From NCBI GenBank assembly GCA_021775555.1, contig JAJFHP010000028.1, positions 1-64,000 on the forward strand: a stretch of 64,000 nucleotides of DNA, written 5' to 3'. The notes beneath the pieces were generated by a model. It was not told the DNA's origin. It made no database searches and saw only the letters and a list, made by a program, of their open reading frames with translations. The DNA is from Hyphomicrobiales bacterium. GTDB taxonomy: Bacteria > Pseudomonadota > Alphaproteobacteria > Rhizobiales > Methyloligellaceae. The translations under genes were made by a program, and so were the position numbers. Positions 48,536 to 58,010 of this stretch are shown in pieces (the stretch's first letter is position 1; each line of letters opens with the position of its first letter).

Positions 48536-50833
48536 ATGGCGCGGGCTCAGACCGTGCGCCAGGGCGGAATCACGTTCTCGGTGCGCGAAAATACTAAACA
48601 GTTCGGCGTAAAATTCCTTGAAAGATATCTCACTGAACGGGCTTTGCGGCAGGTTATTCCGTATCTCCTGATCCTATTCTTCGTGATTTTGCTGGCTGGT
48701 ACGTTCGGACATTTCATTTACGGCAAACGCACCGCGATCAATAGCGCCCGCAACCAAATATCCCTGATCGCCGACACCATCGCGGCAAATCTTCAAAACG
48801 CAAACGCTTCGAAGCAGAGTGATTGGCAAAACCGGCTGGCGCGCAGCCTGCCCGCGGGGGCAACCTTGGAGGGACGCCGGATATTGCTGGCCGATGGATC
48901 AGGTGCGGTGAAGGCCACAGCACCCATAACCGCCAACAGGGACGACAAGGCGCTACTTCAAATTCTTGGCAAGGACCAGCCAGTCACAACATTCGGCGCC
49001 CAGGCTGGTGTCCTGCAACTCACGTTGGCCGATGGCCGCGACGCTTTGGTCACCTTGCGGCATATACCTAATACTCAAGCTCAGATCACGCTCTTGCAGC
49101 CGACCGATATGGCACTTAGAAAGTGGCGGCGTGACGCGGCGGTAGATACCACCTTATCAATGACGACGGGCATTCTGCTGCTTCTGATTGGCGCCAGTTT
49201 CCGCTGGCTTTCTGATCGTGCTACCCGCGCCGAGGCCGCTTTGTCGGCAAGGCAGCGGGACCTGGACATCACATATGATCAATCCGGCCTTGGATTGTGG
49301 GACTGGAACGTAGCGCGTGGGCACGTGCGTGTCTCCCGGGCCATGTGCGCTCTTGTGGGTTGGGATCAGGAAAGTGAGATGCCCTACAAGGACATTGCCG
49401 CCGCTGTTCACCCGGACGACGATCTCTATGGCGCAGTTGAAACTGCATTCCGAACAGGAGAGGAAAATTTCAATCAGGCATTCCGTCTACGCCACAAAGA
49501 CGGCCACTGGATGCCTCTGCGCTTTAAAGGCGCTTTCAGCCGTGAGGGCCTGGGTAGAGAAACACATCTCATTGGCGTCGTTTCACCGCAGAGCGAAACC
49601 CAGTCCCTGACCCACCCTGCGCCAGTCGCTGATATCCGTCTTCATGATGCCATAGAGGCCATCTCGGAAGCTTTTGTCCTGTGGGACACGGACAACCGGC
49701 TCGTCATGTGCAACAGCAAGTACAAGCAATTTTACAATCTCAGTGATGAAGGCGTCGCGCCAGGTGCGCCTTATGAACAGGTTATTGCAGAAGCAACAGC
49801 ACCCATTGTACGCACCCATAATACCGTGAGTGATGACAAGACTTCGGGGGCGCATACATATGAAGCGCAGTTGGAGGATGGCAACTGGCTGCATATCGAC
49901 GAACGGCGCACAAATGACGGTGGATTCGTGAGTGTTGGCACCGACATCACATCGCTGAAGCAAAGCCAGCAGAGACATGCCAAGAGTGAAGAAGAATTGA
50001 AAGCCACCATCAACGATCTACGGCATTCCAGGAGAGAGCTGGAGCAGCAGAAGCAGCAGCTTGTCGACCTGATGGAAAAATACGCGCTTGAGAAAAACCG
50101 CGCCGAAGCCGCCAACCGTGCCAAGTCGGAATTTCTGGCAAATATCAGCCACGAATTGAGAACGCCACTCAATGCCGTCATTGGCTTCTCCGAAGTCATG
50201 GAGAACGGCATGTTCGGCCCCGTTGGCAATCAGAAATACGTAGAATATGCCCGCGACATCCACGAGAGCGGCAAATATCTGCTCGAGGTCATAAATGACA
50301 TTCTCGACATGTCTAAAATTGAAGCCGGCCGTATAAACCTCGACATCACGTCGCTGGATGCAGGCGAAATCGCCGAAGACAGCATCAGGGTTGTGGCCCA
50401 GGCAGCGGGCGAGCGCTCCATCGAGGTCAAACGTGCTGGTCTGAAACAACTGAAAATGAGCGCCGATAAAAGGGCAGTGAAACAGATATTGCTGAACCTG
50501 CTCTCCAATGCTGTGAAATTCACACCCGATGAGGGCAAAGTGACGGTCCGGCTTTCAAAGGCAAAAGGCTACGCAAAGATCGCCATTGCAGATACGGGCA
50601 TTGGCATCCCCGAGACCGAGCTTGGCAAGCTGGGACGCCCGTTCGAGCAAGTGGAAAACCAGTTGACAAAGAGCCGGGCCGGTAGCGGCCTGGGGCTTGC
50701 CATCTCACGTTCGCTGGTGGAGATGCACGGCGGAAAATTCGAGATACAGAGTGCTGAATCAGAAGGCACTACGGTTATCTGCCACTTGCCCCTCAAGCCA
50801 ATCTTGTCCGAGACCGCTTCGGAGGCGGCATAG
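48536..50833 (+). CDS. pleC: PAS-domain sensor histidine kinase, PleC type
   Basis: This 765-residue kinase has a membrane segment at about 42-62, a periplasmic region, and a second segment near 200-220. A PAS domain follows (DQSGLGLWDWNVARGHVRVS to HKDGHWMPLRFKG), then a second PAS (AISEAFVLWDTDNRLVMCNS), a coiled coil, HisKA with phospho-His539 in NISHELRTPLNAVIGF, and HATPase (DTGIGIPE, GSGLGLAIS). The VLWDTDNRL PAS and the place between pepN and glnE fit PleC, the DivK/PleD kinase-phosphatase that controls polarity and cell cycle. GAGGGGG precedes the ATG. Other PdhS-family identities are possible. Confidence 0.78.
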   Translation: MARAQTVRQGGITFSVRENTKQFGVKFLERYLTERALRQVIPYLLILFFVILLAGTFGHFIYGKRTAINSARNQISLIADTIAANLQNANASKQSDWQNRLARSLPAGATLEGRRILLADGSGAVKATAPITANRDDKALLQILGKDQPVTTFGAQAGVLQLTLADGRDALVTLRHIPNTQAQITLLQPTDMALRKWRRDAAVDTTLSMTTGILLLLIGASFRWLSDRATRAEAALSARQRDLDITYDQSGLGLWDWNVARGHVRVSRAMCALVGWDQESEMPYKDIAAAVHPDDDLYGAVETAFRTGEENFNQAFRLRHKDGHWMPLRFKGAFSREGLGRETHLIGVVSPQSETQSLTHPAPVADIRLHDAIEAISEAFVLWDTDNRLVMCNSKYKQFYNLSDEGVAPGAPYEQVIAEATAPIVRTHNTVSDDKTSGAHTYEAQLEDGNWLHIDERRTNDGGFVSVGTDITSLKQSQQRHAKSEEELKATINDLRHSRRELEQQKQQLVDLMEKYALEKNRAEAANRAKSEFLANISHELRTPLNAVIGFSEVMENGMFGPVGNQKYVEYARDIHESGKYLLEVINDILDMSKIEAGRINLDITSLDAGEIAEDSIRVVAQAAGERSIEVKRAGLKQLKMSADKRAVKQILLNLLSNAVKFTPDEGKVTVRLSKAKGYAKIAIADTGIGIPETELGKLGRPFEQVENQLTKSRAGSGLGLAISRSLVEMHGGKFEIQSAESEGTTVICHLPLKPILSETASEAA

Positions 50834-50834
50834 A

Positions 50835-51380
50835 CTATTGACGCGCGGGAGCACGATCACCCACTCGCTGCCCCCCGGGACGGCGGTGACGCCAGCGGTT
50901 TCGGAAGCTGGCACGGATGTGGTTCAAAAGCTCTTCGCGCTCCTTCAGGGTAAGCCCCTTCAGTAAACCCAACATCATTGTATGCATGGATTGATGCTGT
51001 CCGGTTCTGAGTTCCCTAAAACGGGCAAACGCTTTCGCAACCCTTGCCTCATCATACGGCTCAGTCAGAACGGCATCCTTGGTCGCTCTGCGGTGCTCCC
51101 TGATTTGTTTTCTGAGCTCACGCACAGTTGTCCGGTGACGCTTCAGCAACTCACCCGCATGTTGCTGTTTGGTCTCTGGCAAATCTTTCATCAACTTCTC
51201 GACTGCGCCGGTGAAGATGCGATGGCGACCGTCCGACCCACCTCCATGCATCCACATACGGCCCGCAACAAGACCCACAAACAGGAGGTTAAGCCCCAGA
51301 GAAATGATCAGCAGGGGCCAGAGCCACCGCCGTTTCTTTGGGTTTCCTGTCTTATTGTTTGACGCGGTATCGGAACTCAC
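50835..51380 (-). CDS. Spy/ZraP-like periplasmic sensor protein (heavy-metal sensor type)
   Basis: This 181-residue protein has one membrane span (about 19-40), then a mostly helical, His/Arg/Lys-rich periplasmic part with the LTxxQ-like helices (GLTLKEREELLNHIRASFR). It matches the periplasmic CnrX/ZraP/Spy-like proteins that join ECF sigma systems. A GTG start overlaps the upstream stop as GTGA. It is the last gene of the ECF operon and converges with pleC, with one base between the stop codons. Confidence 0.75.
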   Translation of the reverse strand: MSSDTASNNKTGNPKKRRWLWPLLIISLGLNLLFVGLVAGRMWMHGGGSDGRHRIFTGAVEKLMKDLPETKQQHAGELLKRHRTTVRELRKQIREHRRATKDAVLTEPYDEARVAKAFARFRELRTGQHQSMHTMMLGLLKGLTLKEREELLNHIRASFRNRWRHRRPGGQRVGDRAPARQ

Positions 51381-51895
51381 AGCAAATCCTCTGCTTCTGT
51401 CCCCGTGCTGTCATCCAGCCATGAAATGGTATCAGCATCTCCTCCAGAGCCGTTGATCAAGGCTATCTGTAATGCGCCATCGAATGTCTGCCCGCCAATG
51501 CCTGCTACGCCGAGATAAAGCCCAAAGGCAAACGAAGCAGCCAACGCCGCGGCCGGCCAAATGAGCCTGGCACGTCGTTTGTCCAGTGAAGGGCCGGAAC
51601 GAACAGACGCGGCCGTAATAGGCACCACGCGCGCTTCACGCTCTGTATCCTTTACAGCGGCAGCAACGATACGTGCTTTCAGTGTATCGCTGGCCTTGTG
51701 CGCTGGAGATGAAGCCATAACCTGCTCAAGCGCTTGCGCTTCACCCAGAAGCCTTTGAGCCTGAGGCTGCGTTTCCACGAGCACTTCAAGACCTGCACGC
51801 TCCGCCACGGGCCAGCGGCCCGGGTTTGCGCCATAAATATCAAGCACCTGTTCCAGCCTGGCGATCTGCTTCTTGATGTCTCTGTCCTGCGTCAT
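51377..51895 (-). CDS. Putative anti-sigma factor, single-span membrane protein
   Basis: This 172-residue protein has a cytoplasmic N-terminal part of about 108 residues (helical, QARLEQ-type IARLEQVLDIYGANPGRWP), a membrane span at 111-130 and a short periplasmic tail. It sits between an ECF sigma gene (13 bases upstream) and a Spy-like sensor (4-base overlap), the arrangement of Cnr-type systems. No zinc-binding HxxxCxxC motif is present, so if it is an anti-sigma factor it is of the non-ZAS kind. The role is inferred from position and topology. Confidence 0.6.
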   Translation of the reverse strand: MTQDRDIKKQIARLEQVLDIYGANPGRWPVAERAGLEVLVETQPQAQRLLGEAQALEQVMASSPAHKASDTLKARIVAAAVKDTEREARVVPITAASVRSGPSLDKRRARLIWPAAALAASFAFGLYLGVAGIGGQTFDGALQIALINGSGGDADTISWLDDSTGTEAEDLL

Positions 51896-51908
51896 ATCTC
51901 TAAGCTCA

Positions 51909-52484
51909 TCACCCGGGCATTTCCGGTAGGAATGCCTTCCATTGAGATTTCAAACTCTTCTTTAGCGTCCTGCGCCCGCGCGCCAAAAGAGATTCCACCG
52001 CTTCCACGCTGGCGTCCATGACCTCCGCCACCGCACTCATGGACAAATTTTCGTAATGGAACAAAACCAGCGCCATCCTTTGCCGTTCGGGAAGCGCCTG
52101 AAGCGCTGTATCCATATAGCTCTGCAAATCCTCTTCCTCGAGAGTCACTTGTTGCGTTGCCTCGCTGGCGACCTCGGGCAATTCGTCGACTGTTTCTTCC
52201 TTGCGCGCGCGCATCCGGTCGATGCATGAATTCACTGTAACCCGGTAAAGCCATGTGGAGACCTGCGCACGACCGCCTTCCCAGCGGTCCGCCTGACGCC
52301 ACAGCCGCAGGAAGACATCCTGGGCGACGTCCTCGGCTTCCATTTCGTCGCCAAGCATGCGGCGTGCCACCGCCAATACGCGGTCGATGCCAGACTCCAC
52401 AAGTTGCTGATAGGCCTGTGCATCGCCCTGCGACACCCGCGCCATCAACGCCTGGTCGGCTTGCCTTGCCTCGTCTGATGGCAC
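51909..52484 (-). CDS. ECF-type RNA polymerase sigma factor
   Basis: This sigma factor has region 2 (AYQQLVESGIDRVLAVARRMLGDEMEAEDVAQDVFLRLWRQ; VSTWLYRVTVNSCIDRMRA) and region 4 (LPERQRMALVLFHYENLSMSAVAEVMDASVEAVESLLARGRRTLKK). The sequence of 4.2 is unlike that of the ECF at 16718. A GTG at 52484 with GGAG upstream is the likely start (191 residues); an ATG 18 bases earlier is possible. It heads the sigma / anti-sigma-like / Spy-like operon, with a small membrane protein gene just upstream. Confidence 0.92.
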   Translation of the reverse strand: MPSDEARQADQALMARVSQGDAQAYQQLVESGIDRVLAVARRMLGDEMEAEDVAQDVFLRLWRQADRWEGGRAQVSTWLYRVTVNSCIDRMRARKEETVDELPEVASEATQQVTLEEEDLQSYMDTALQALPERQRMALVLFHYENLSMSAVAEVMDASVEAVESLLARGRRTLKKSLKSQWKAFLPEMPG

Positions 52485-52511
52485 GCTTATGCATCTCCGC
52501 ATATGTGATCG

Positions 52512-52724
52512 TCAGTGTCTCCTCATAATATGGCGCATACCAGCCGGTATTGCATCCTTTGTCATCCTACTTTCGACATTCAAGGTCATCCAGTTTCGCG
52601 GCTCACCAACCGCCACAAGACTGGTCCCCGAGCCAATATGACTAAATGCGAAACTCGCGCTAAGTACGCCCAACGCCACCGCGCCGACCGCAAGACCGAT
52701 GAATTTCAATGCGCTCAAAGCCAT
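52512..52724 (-). CDS. Small membrane or exported protein, 70 aa, ahead of the ECF sigma gene
   Basis: The peptide has an N-terminal hydrophobic segment (LSALKFIGLAVGAVALGVLSASFAF) and a polar tail of about 40 residues ending RHIMRRH. CAGGAG with good spacing precedes the ATG, which supports translation. It is read in the same direction as the sigma gene 28 bases away, so may be its first operon gene. No family is recognised. Confidence 0.55.
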   Translation of the reverse strand: MALSALKFIGLAVGAVALGVLSASFAFSHIGSGTSLVAVGEPRNWMTLNVESRMTKDAIPAGMRHIMRRH

Positions 52725-52839
52725 TTGAGAACTCCTGATTCAATCATTCACCGCACCGGCACCCCGATGGCGCGGCATGTTTGTCATACGGATGAAACAG
52801 CCCATGTCCGTCGCTAAAAATGAGGTAGGAATCAGATTG

Positions 52840-55791
52840 TTAAATAACGATTCGCTCATAGGCAGTCCGCACCGACGCCACGGTTGCCGCCAGATGCTGC
52901 TCAAGAGCTTCGAAGTCCGGCATTCCTGCTGCGCGCGCCAGCAATCCCTTCAGTCCTGGTGAAGCCGTTTTTGCATTGAAAGGACGCTCAAGGCACAATC
53001 GCAAGACTTGAGTCAAATTGTGATACAGACCAGCCGCGGGTATGAGAATTTTTGCATCATCCATTGTCAGAACGCCTGCCGAGGCAAGATTTTCAAGGCT
53101 TTGGGCAGTGTTCTGATCAAGAATTTCCGGGTTTTCACAGGCCGTTACCACCTGGAGAAACTGGGCAATAAACTCCAGATCAACCAACCCGCCACGGACC
53201 TGCTTGAGGTCCCAAATATCATCGGTACCCTTCTCCTTGTCGATCCTGGCACGCATGTCATGAACATCGGTGGCGATTTTTGTCCTGTCGCGCTCAACCT
53301 TGAACACGTCCAGAATGGCGGTCTCCACCTTTTTTACCAGCGCTTCCGGGCCGGATACGAGCCGCGCCCTCGTCAGTGCAAGATGTTCCCAGGTCCAGGC
53401 TTGGTTCTGTTGATAATCGACAAAGCCGTCAAAATGCGTGGCGACAGGGCCCGAATGACCTGATGGGCGCAGCCGCATATCGACTTCGAACAGGCTTCCT
53501 TCTGCAGTTTGTGCCGACAGGGCGCTGATAAGCCGCTGGGTGAACCGCGCAAAATATTGCCCTCCAGCAAGCGGCCTCTCACCATCTGATGGTCCGGCAT
53601 CCACATCGAAGTCGTAAACGATAATGAGATCAAGATCGGAGGCTGCAGTCATCTCTCTGCCGCCCAGCTTGCCCATGGCGATTACGGCCGCTCCTCCGCC
53701 CTTGATCTGCCCATGCTGCCGGATCAGCTCCTGTTCCACCCGGTCTTGCAAAGACTGAATGAGGGATTGCGCCAGACAAGCATAGGCACCGCCAGCCTGG
53801 TCAGCTCCGATGGTTCGGGAAAGAATACGCACGCCAATGAGAAAAGCCTGTTCCTGGCCTATCCGACGTGCCCGGTCTAGACAGTCCTGATAGTCTTTCG
53901 CCTGGCCAAGATCCTGAACAATCAAAGCACCGAGTGTATCCATTGAAGGCAAGTCCCCGAAGAAACCAGGATCAAGCACTGCATCGATAATACTGCTACG
54001 CCGGCTCAGAACACGCGCCAACCGGGGGGCCGTACCCATGATATCAGCGATCAGACGAAGCAGGCTGGTGTTGGAGCGCAGCATTGAGAACAGCTGTACG
54101 CCTGCCGGCAACTCCGAGACGAACCTGTCAAAGGTGGCTAGAGCTGTACCGGGGGCATCTGTCGCTGAAAGGACCTCCAGCAACTCTGGCAGAATTTCAC
54201 TCAGGGCTTCTCGTGTGCGCTGACTGCGTGTGGCGGCATAACGGCCCGACCGCCATCCACGTATGATTTCGGTAACGGCGGCAGGGTCGCTGAATCCGCT
54301 CTCCCGCAAAGCTGCAATCGTTTCTGGTGATTCATCAACTCCACGGAAAACAAGCTCCTGGTCTTTGTCACCCATGGCAGGCAGACGCGCAAACAGCTCG
54401 TCATAGTGACTCTGCACCCTTGTCAGCCTGACGACCAAATCGGTTGAAAAACTTTCAGCGTCCTTGTAGCCGCAGAAGCAGGCAACCCGCTCCAGTTCTT
54501 CTGAACTTTTGGGAAGCGTGTGGGTCTGTTCATCACTGATCATCTGAAGACGATGTTCGACCGTACGCAAAAACCTGTAGGCCTCGCTCAGACCAACCGC
54601 CGTTTCCGAGTCGATCCAGCCATGCTCCGTAAGGCGCACCAGCGTAACCATGGTTTTCAAGGTTCTTAATGTTTTTTGTCTTCCACCAGATATAAGCTGC
54701 TGTGTTTGTGTAAAAAATTCAATTTCACGTATGCCTCCTCGACCGAGCTTTACGTCATGCCCGGCAACGGCAATATGCGCATGGCCTTTGAATTCATGGA
54801 CCCGCCGCTTCATGGCGTGAATATCTGCAACGGCGGCGAAATCCAGATATCTGCGCCAGATGAACGGGCTGAGTTGCTCAAGGAATGCCTGGCCGGATTC
54901 AATATCTCCTGCAATCACCCGAGCCTTGATAAGAGCGGCGCGCTCCCAGTTTTGTCCAAAACTCTCATAGTACGATAGGCCCGCGTCGGTTGAGAGAGCG
55001 AGCTGGGTGGCACCCGGATCAGGACGCAACCTGAGATCGGTCCGCCAGACATAACCTTCCGCGGTACGATCCTGGAGCAGGCGCACGAGATCACGGGTCA
55101 GCCGAACGAAGAAGGGTGCAGGCTCAAGGCCCTCTTTCAGTGATGTGTGATTGGAATCGAAGAAAACAATCAGATCGACGTCAGAGGAATAGTTCAACTC
55201 TCCGGCGCCAAGCTTGCCCATGCCAAGGACAAAGTAGCCGCTGCCATCTTCCAGAGAGGCGGGATTGGCGGGTTGCAAGTCGCCCGATAGGACTGCTCGC
55301 TGGAGAAGATGCCTTACCGCACAAGCGATGGTGCGATCTGCTGCTTCGCTCAGGGCCAGCGTAACCTCGTCGATGCACCACACGCCCGCGATGTCCGCCA
55401 GTGCAATTGCGAGCGCGATGCGGCGTTTGTAGTTGCGCAGCAATGCCATCACTATCTTCTGCGATTCAGCATTGGCTGCATCTACGTCCAGCTGTTCACC
55501 CAACTGGCGCAAATAGTCACTCGGATCACGGGTGAGGCAGTGAAGGAGGGTTTCAGGGTCACGCAGGAGCAAGCTGGTTAGATATGGCGAGGTGCCGCAG
55601 ACAGATGCGAGCAGGCCTCGGACTTTCTCCTCATTGTTGATCAGCCGGACGAGCTCTTCTAATCGCTCGTCATCCTTGATTGCTGCCGATAGGTCCTCGA
55701 GTGCGCTCCCTGCCCTGTCCTGGTCATAAACCGGCGGAACGTCGCTAATGCGCTGATAGAACTTTACCAAGCCATCCCCCTGGTGCGCCAT
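52840..55791 (-). CDS. glnE: Bifunctional [glutamine synthetase] adenylyltransferase / adenylyl-removing enzyme GlnE
   Basis: This 983-residue protein has two nucleotidyltransferase domains, each with the motif GMGKLGAGELNYSSDVDLIVFFD or AMGKLGGREMTAASDLDLIIVYD. The first does deadenylylation and the second adenylylation of glutamine synthetase, under control of PII. The length is usual for GlnE. The ATG at 55791 is preferred over a TTG at 55818 that abuts the kinase stop. The downstream position after the two-component pair fits the conserved alphaproteobacterial order. Confidence 0.95.
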   Translation of the reverse strand: MAHQGDGLVKFYQRISDVPPVYDQDRAGSALEDLSAAIKDDERLEELVRLINNEEKVRGLLASVCGTSPYLTSLLLRDPETLLHCLTRDPSDYLRQLGEQLDVDAANAESQKIVMALLRNYKRRIALAIALADIAGVWCIDEVTLALSEAADRTIACAVRHLLQRAVLSGDLQPANPASLEDGSGYFVLGMGKLGAGELNYSSDVDLIVFFDSNHTSLKEGLEPAPFFVRLTRDLVRLLQDRTAEGYVWRTDLRLRPDPGATQLALSTDAGLSYYESFGQNWERAALIKARVIAGDIESGQAFLEQLSPFIWRRYLDFAAVADIHAMKRRVHEFKGHAHIAVAGHDVKLGRGGIREIEFFTQTQQLISGGRQKTLRTLKTMVTLVRLTEHGWIDSETAVGLSEAYRFLRTVEHRLQMISDEQTHTLPKSSEELERVACFCGYKDAESFSTDLVVRLTRVQSHYDELFARLPAMGDKDQELVFRGVDESPETIAALRESGFSDPAAVTEIIRGWRSGRYAATRSQRTREALSEILPELLEVLSATDAPGTALATFDRFVSELPAGVQLFSMLRSNTSLLRLIADIMGTAPRLARVLSRRSSIIDAVLDPGFFGDLPSMDTLGALIVQDLGQAKDYQDCLDRARRIGQEQAFLIGVRILSRTIGADQAGGAYACLAQSLIQSLQDRVEQELIRQHGQIKGGGAAVIAMGKLGGREMTAASDLDLIIVYDFDVDAGPSDGERPLAGGQYFARFTQRLISALSAQTAEGSLFEVDMRLRPSGHSGPVATHFDGFVDYQQNQAWTWEHLALTRARLVSGPEALVKKVETAILDVFKVERDRTKIATDVHDMRARIDKEKGTDDIWDLKQVRGGLVDLEFIAQFLQVVTACENPEILDQNTAQSLENLASAGVLTMDDAKILIPAAGLYHNLTQVLRLCLERPFNAKTASPGLKGLLARAAGMPDFEALEQHLAATVASVRTAYERIVI

Positions 55792-55818
55792 GATTGGCAG
55801 CCCGGCCAGCAGGAACAA

Positions 55819-57213
55819 CTACTGCGCGCCGACACTGCCATTGTGGTTGGTCTTGTGGGGCAAAGACAAGACTGCGCGAAGACCCGGCTCATTGTCATCT
55901 AGCCGCACCTCACCGCCATGCAACCGGGCAACCGCCGCCACCAGAGCAAGGCCAAGCCCACTTCCAGGGCGAGAACGGCTCTCCTCGAGCCTGACAAAAC
56001 GTTTGAGCACACGTGCGCGATCCTGTTCAGGTATCCCGGGGCCATGGTCCCCAACCCCGATCTCCACCGAGGCACCAGTATCAATTGCCGACACCTGGAT
56101 ATCTCCACCGCCATATTTTATGGCGTTATCAATCAGGTTGGCCAAGGCCTGCCCGATCAACTGCCGGTCGGCAACCAGACGCACCCCTTCGGCTGATTCT
56201 GCTCTCAGGGACAATCCCTTGTCTTCAGCCGCTGGTTCATACAACTCCACAACATCACGAATCAGCGCCGCCGCTTCGATCTCCTCCATTGCGCCTTGTG
56301 AAGCACCCGCTTCCAGCCGGGCAATTGAGAGCAGGCCATTGAAGGTTTTGATGAGGTCGTCGGCTTCTTCTATGGTCCGCTCTAGTGCTGCACGATAGGG
56401 CTTTGCACCACCCTTTTCTCTTAATGCCGCCTCGGCGCGGTTGCGCAACCGATTGAGCGGAGTTTTCAGATCATGGGCAATATTGTCCGAAACCTCCCTC
56501 ATGCCCACCATGAGCTGCTCGATACGGTCCAGCATGGCATTGAGATTTTCGGACAACCGGTCCAGTTCATCCCCCGATCCGACAACCGGAACACGGCCGG
56601 ACAAATCTCCTTCCATGATGGTCCGGCTTGTGGCGGTGACCGCATCAATGCGTGAAAGCAGGGAACGGCTGACAAGCCATCCTCCGCCTAGACCAACCAG
56701 TGCCATAAAGCCAAGCCCGAGGATAAATGCGGATTGCACCACCCGTTCAAACACTCGGCGATCCTCGATGTCGCGCCCGACAATCAGCCGGAACCCGCCC
56801 TTGAGACGAAACACGCTAACCAGGGCCAGGCGCGATTCAGACCCTTTCTGACCGGGCCGGTTGTAGACGAATTCAACTCGCCCAACTTTGTTCCAAAGAT
56901 CACGGGAGATGGAGGTGAGATTTCCGGTGATCCGGTCACCTTCGCTATCGGTAACGAGATAGATGCTGTTACCTGCAGCCAGGCTGCGGTTGGCCACTGT
57001 CTTGGCCAGATTGGATATCCCGCCAGCGCGGTATTGTTCAGCCAGGCCCTGAACTTCAGCCTCGATTGTCTGTTCAAGCTGACGGTTTAGCAGCACATTC
57101 GTCTGCCAATAGATATATCCAATGGCGCAGGCCGCCGCAGTGCCAAACAGCGCCATGAAGACCAGGGCAAGACGAAACGTTGTGGTGCGAAAAAGCTTAA
57201 GCACGCTCGACAC
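55819..57213 (-). CDS. Sensor histidine kinase with HAMP domain
   Basis: This roughly 464-residue kinase has two membrane spans (about 15-40 and 160-190) around a periplasmic domain. A HAMP region follows (SRSLLSRIDAVTATSRTIMEGDLSGRVPVVGSGDELDRL), then HisKA with NIAHDLKTPLNRLRNRAE (phospho-His in AHDLKTP) and HATPase with DHGPGIPEQDRARV and GSGLGLALV. It overlaps the response regulator gene upstream; the start (GTG at 57213, GTG at 57204 or TTG at 57228) is uncertain. Its partner is that regulator. The signal is unknown. Confidence 0.9.
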   Translation of the reverse strand: MSSVLKLFRTTTFRLALVFMALFGTAAACAIGYIYWQTNVLLNRQLEQTIEAEVQGLAEQYRAGGISNLAKTVANRSLAAGNSIYLVTDSEGDRITGNLTSISRDLWNKVGRVEFVYNRPGQKGSESRLALVSVFRLKGGFRLIVGRDIEDRRVFERVVQSAFILGLGFMALVGLGGGWLVSRSLLSRIDAVTATSRTIMEGDLSGRVPVVGSGDELDRLSENLNAMLDRIEQLMVGMREVSDNIAHDLKTPLNRLRNRAEAALREKGGAKPYRAALERTIEEADDLIKTFNGLLSIARLEAGASQGAMEEIEAAALIRDVVELYEPAAEDKGLSLRAESAEGVRLVADRQLIGQALANLIDNAIKYGGGDIQVSAIDTGASVEIGVGDHGPGIPEQDRARVLKRFVRLEESRSRPGSGLGLALVAAVARLHGGEVRLDDNEPGLRAVLSLPHKTNHNGSVGAQ

Positions 57214-57877
57214 GGATAGAATACCCAACTCCCCGCACGGTGTGCAGGAGTGGTGTGTCGAATTCCTTATCTATTTTTGCCCGCAGACGGGAGATATGCA
57301 CGTCAATGACATTTGTCTGGGGATCAAAATGATAGTCCCAGACATTCTCCAGCAGCATGGTCCGGGTGACCACCTGGTCCGCATGCTTCATAAGATATTC
57401 GAGCAAACGAAACTCCCGTGGTTGAAGCAGGATAGACTGACCGCCACGAACGACCTTGTGAGTGAGGCGGTCGAGTTCAAGATCTCCAACAGTGTATTTG
57501 GTAATTGCCTCTTCTGGTGATGTGCGCCGGGCAAGCGCCTCAATCCGTGCCAGAAGCTCGGAGAAAGCATAAGGCTTTGTGAGGTAATCATCACCGCCGG
57601 CGCGCAAGCCCTTTACCCGGTCATCGACCTCACCAAGCGCACTCAGGATAAGCACCGGTGTCTGTACGCCATCGGCCCTGAGCTTGGCGATGATCGACAA
57701 GCCATCGCGCCTGGGTAGCATCCGGTCAACCACGAGCACATCATGGGTCAGTGTTTCTGCCAGTCCCAGTCCTGTTTCTCCATCGGATGCATGATCAGAA
57801 ACATGGCCGGCCTCCTTCAAAGCCTTGACGAGGAACGCGGCCGTCTCAATGTCATCTTCTATCAGCAATACACGCAT
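57197..57877 (-). CDS. OmpR-family response regulator
   Basis: This 226-residue protein has a receiver domain (MRVLLIEDDIETAAFLVKAL; phospho-Asp in LVVDRMLPRRDGL; GGDDYLTKPYAFSELL) and a winged-helix output domain (LQPREFRLLEYLMKH to DVHISRLRAKID and GVGYSI). It is encoded directly upstream of the HAMP kinase with overlapping ends and downstream of degP, both on the same strand. In rhizobia a two-component pair lies at this place next to degP and glnE. Its target genes are unknown; envelope stress is plausible given degP. Confidence 0.93.
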   Translation of the reverse strand: MRVLLIEDDIETAAFLVKALKEAGHVSDHASDGETGLGLAETLTHDVLVVDRMLPRRDGLSIIAKLRADGVQTPVLILSALGEVDDRVKGLRAGGDDYLTKPYAFSELLARIEALARRTSPEEAITKYTVGDLELDRLTHKVVRGGQSILLQPREFRLLEYLMKHADQVVTRTMLLENVWDYHFDPQTNVIDVHISRLRAKIDKEFDTPLLHTVRGVGYSIRVERA

Positions 57878-57966
57878 GGATTCGGAGTGTAGCCTAGATG
57901 CAGGCACTTCCAGAACTCTTTGCCCGGTGTGAATATGTGAGTGTTGGATCATGGGTCGGGGAAACA

Positions 57967-57993
57967 GCGGCACGGGTTATAGGCCCGCGCCGC
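57967..57993 (-). terminator. GC-rich stem-loop terminator after degP
   Basis: GCGGCGCGGG and CCCGTGCCGC (minus strand) pair at 9 of 10 positions around a 7-base loop. It begins 18 bases after the degP stop and is followed on that strand by TGTTTCC. It probably ends degP transcription and separates it from the two-component pair. Confidence 0.55.
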
Positions 57994-58010
57994 CTGTCGG
58001 TCTAGAGGGG

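Noticed and set aside
52725-52839. ECF-type autoregulatory promoter upstream of the 70-residue gene
   Set aside because: A CGTATGA-like -10 can be seen on the minus strand but no AAC-type -35 at proper distance, so the promoter was not called.
55819-57877. Naming the two-component pair FeuQ/FeuP
   Set aside because: As far as I recall, the feuPQ locus is distinct from the pair beside degP and glnE in rhizobia, and no sequence feature separates the two here.
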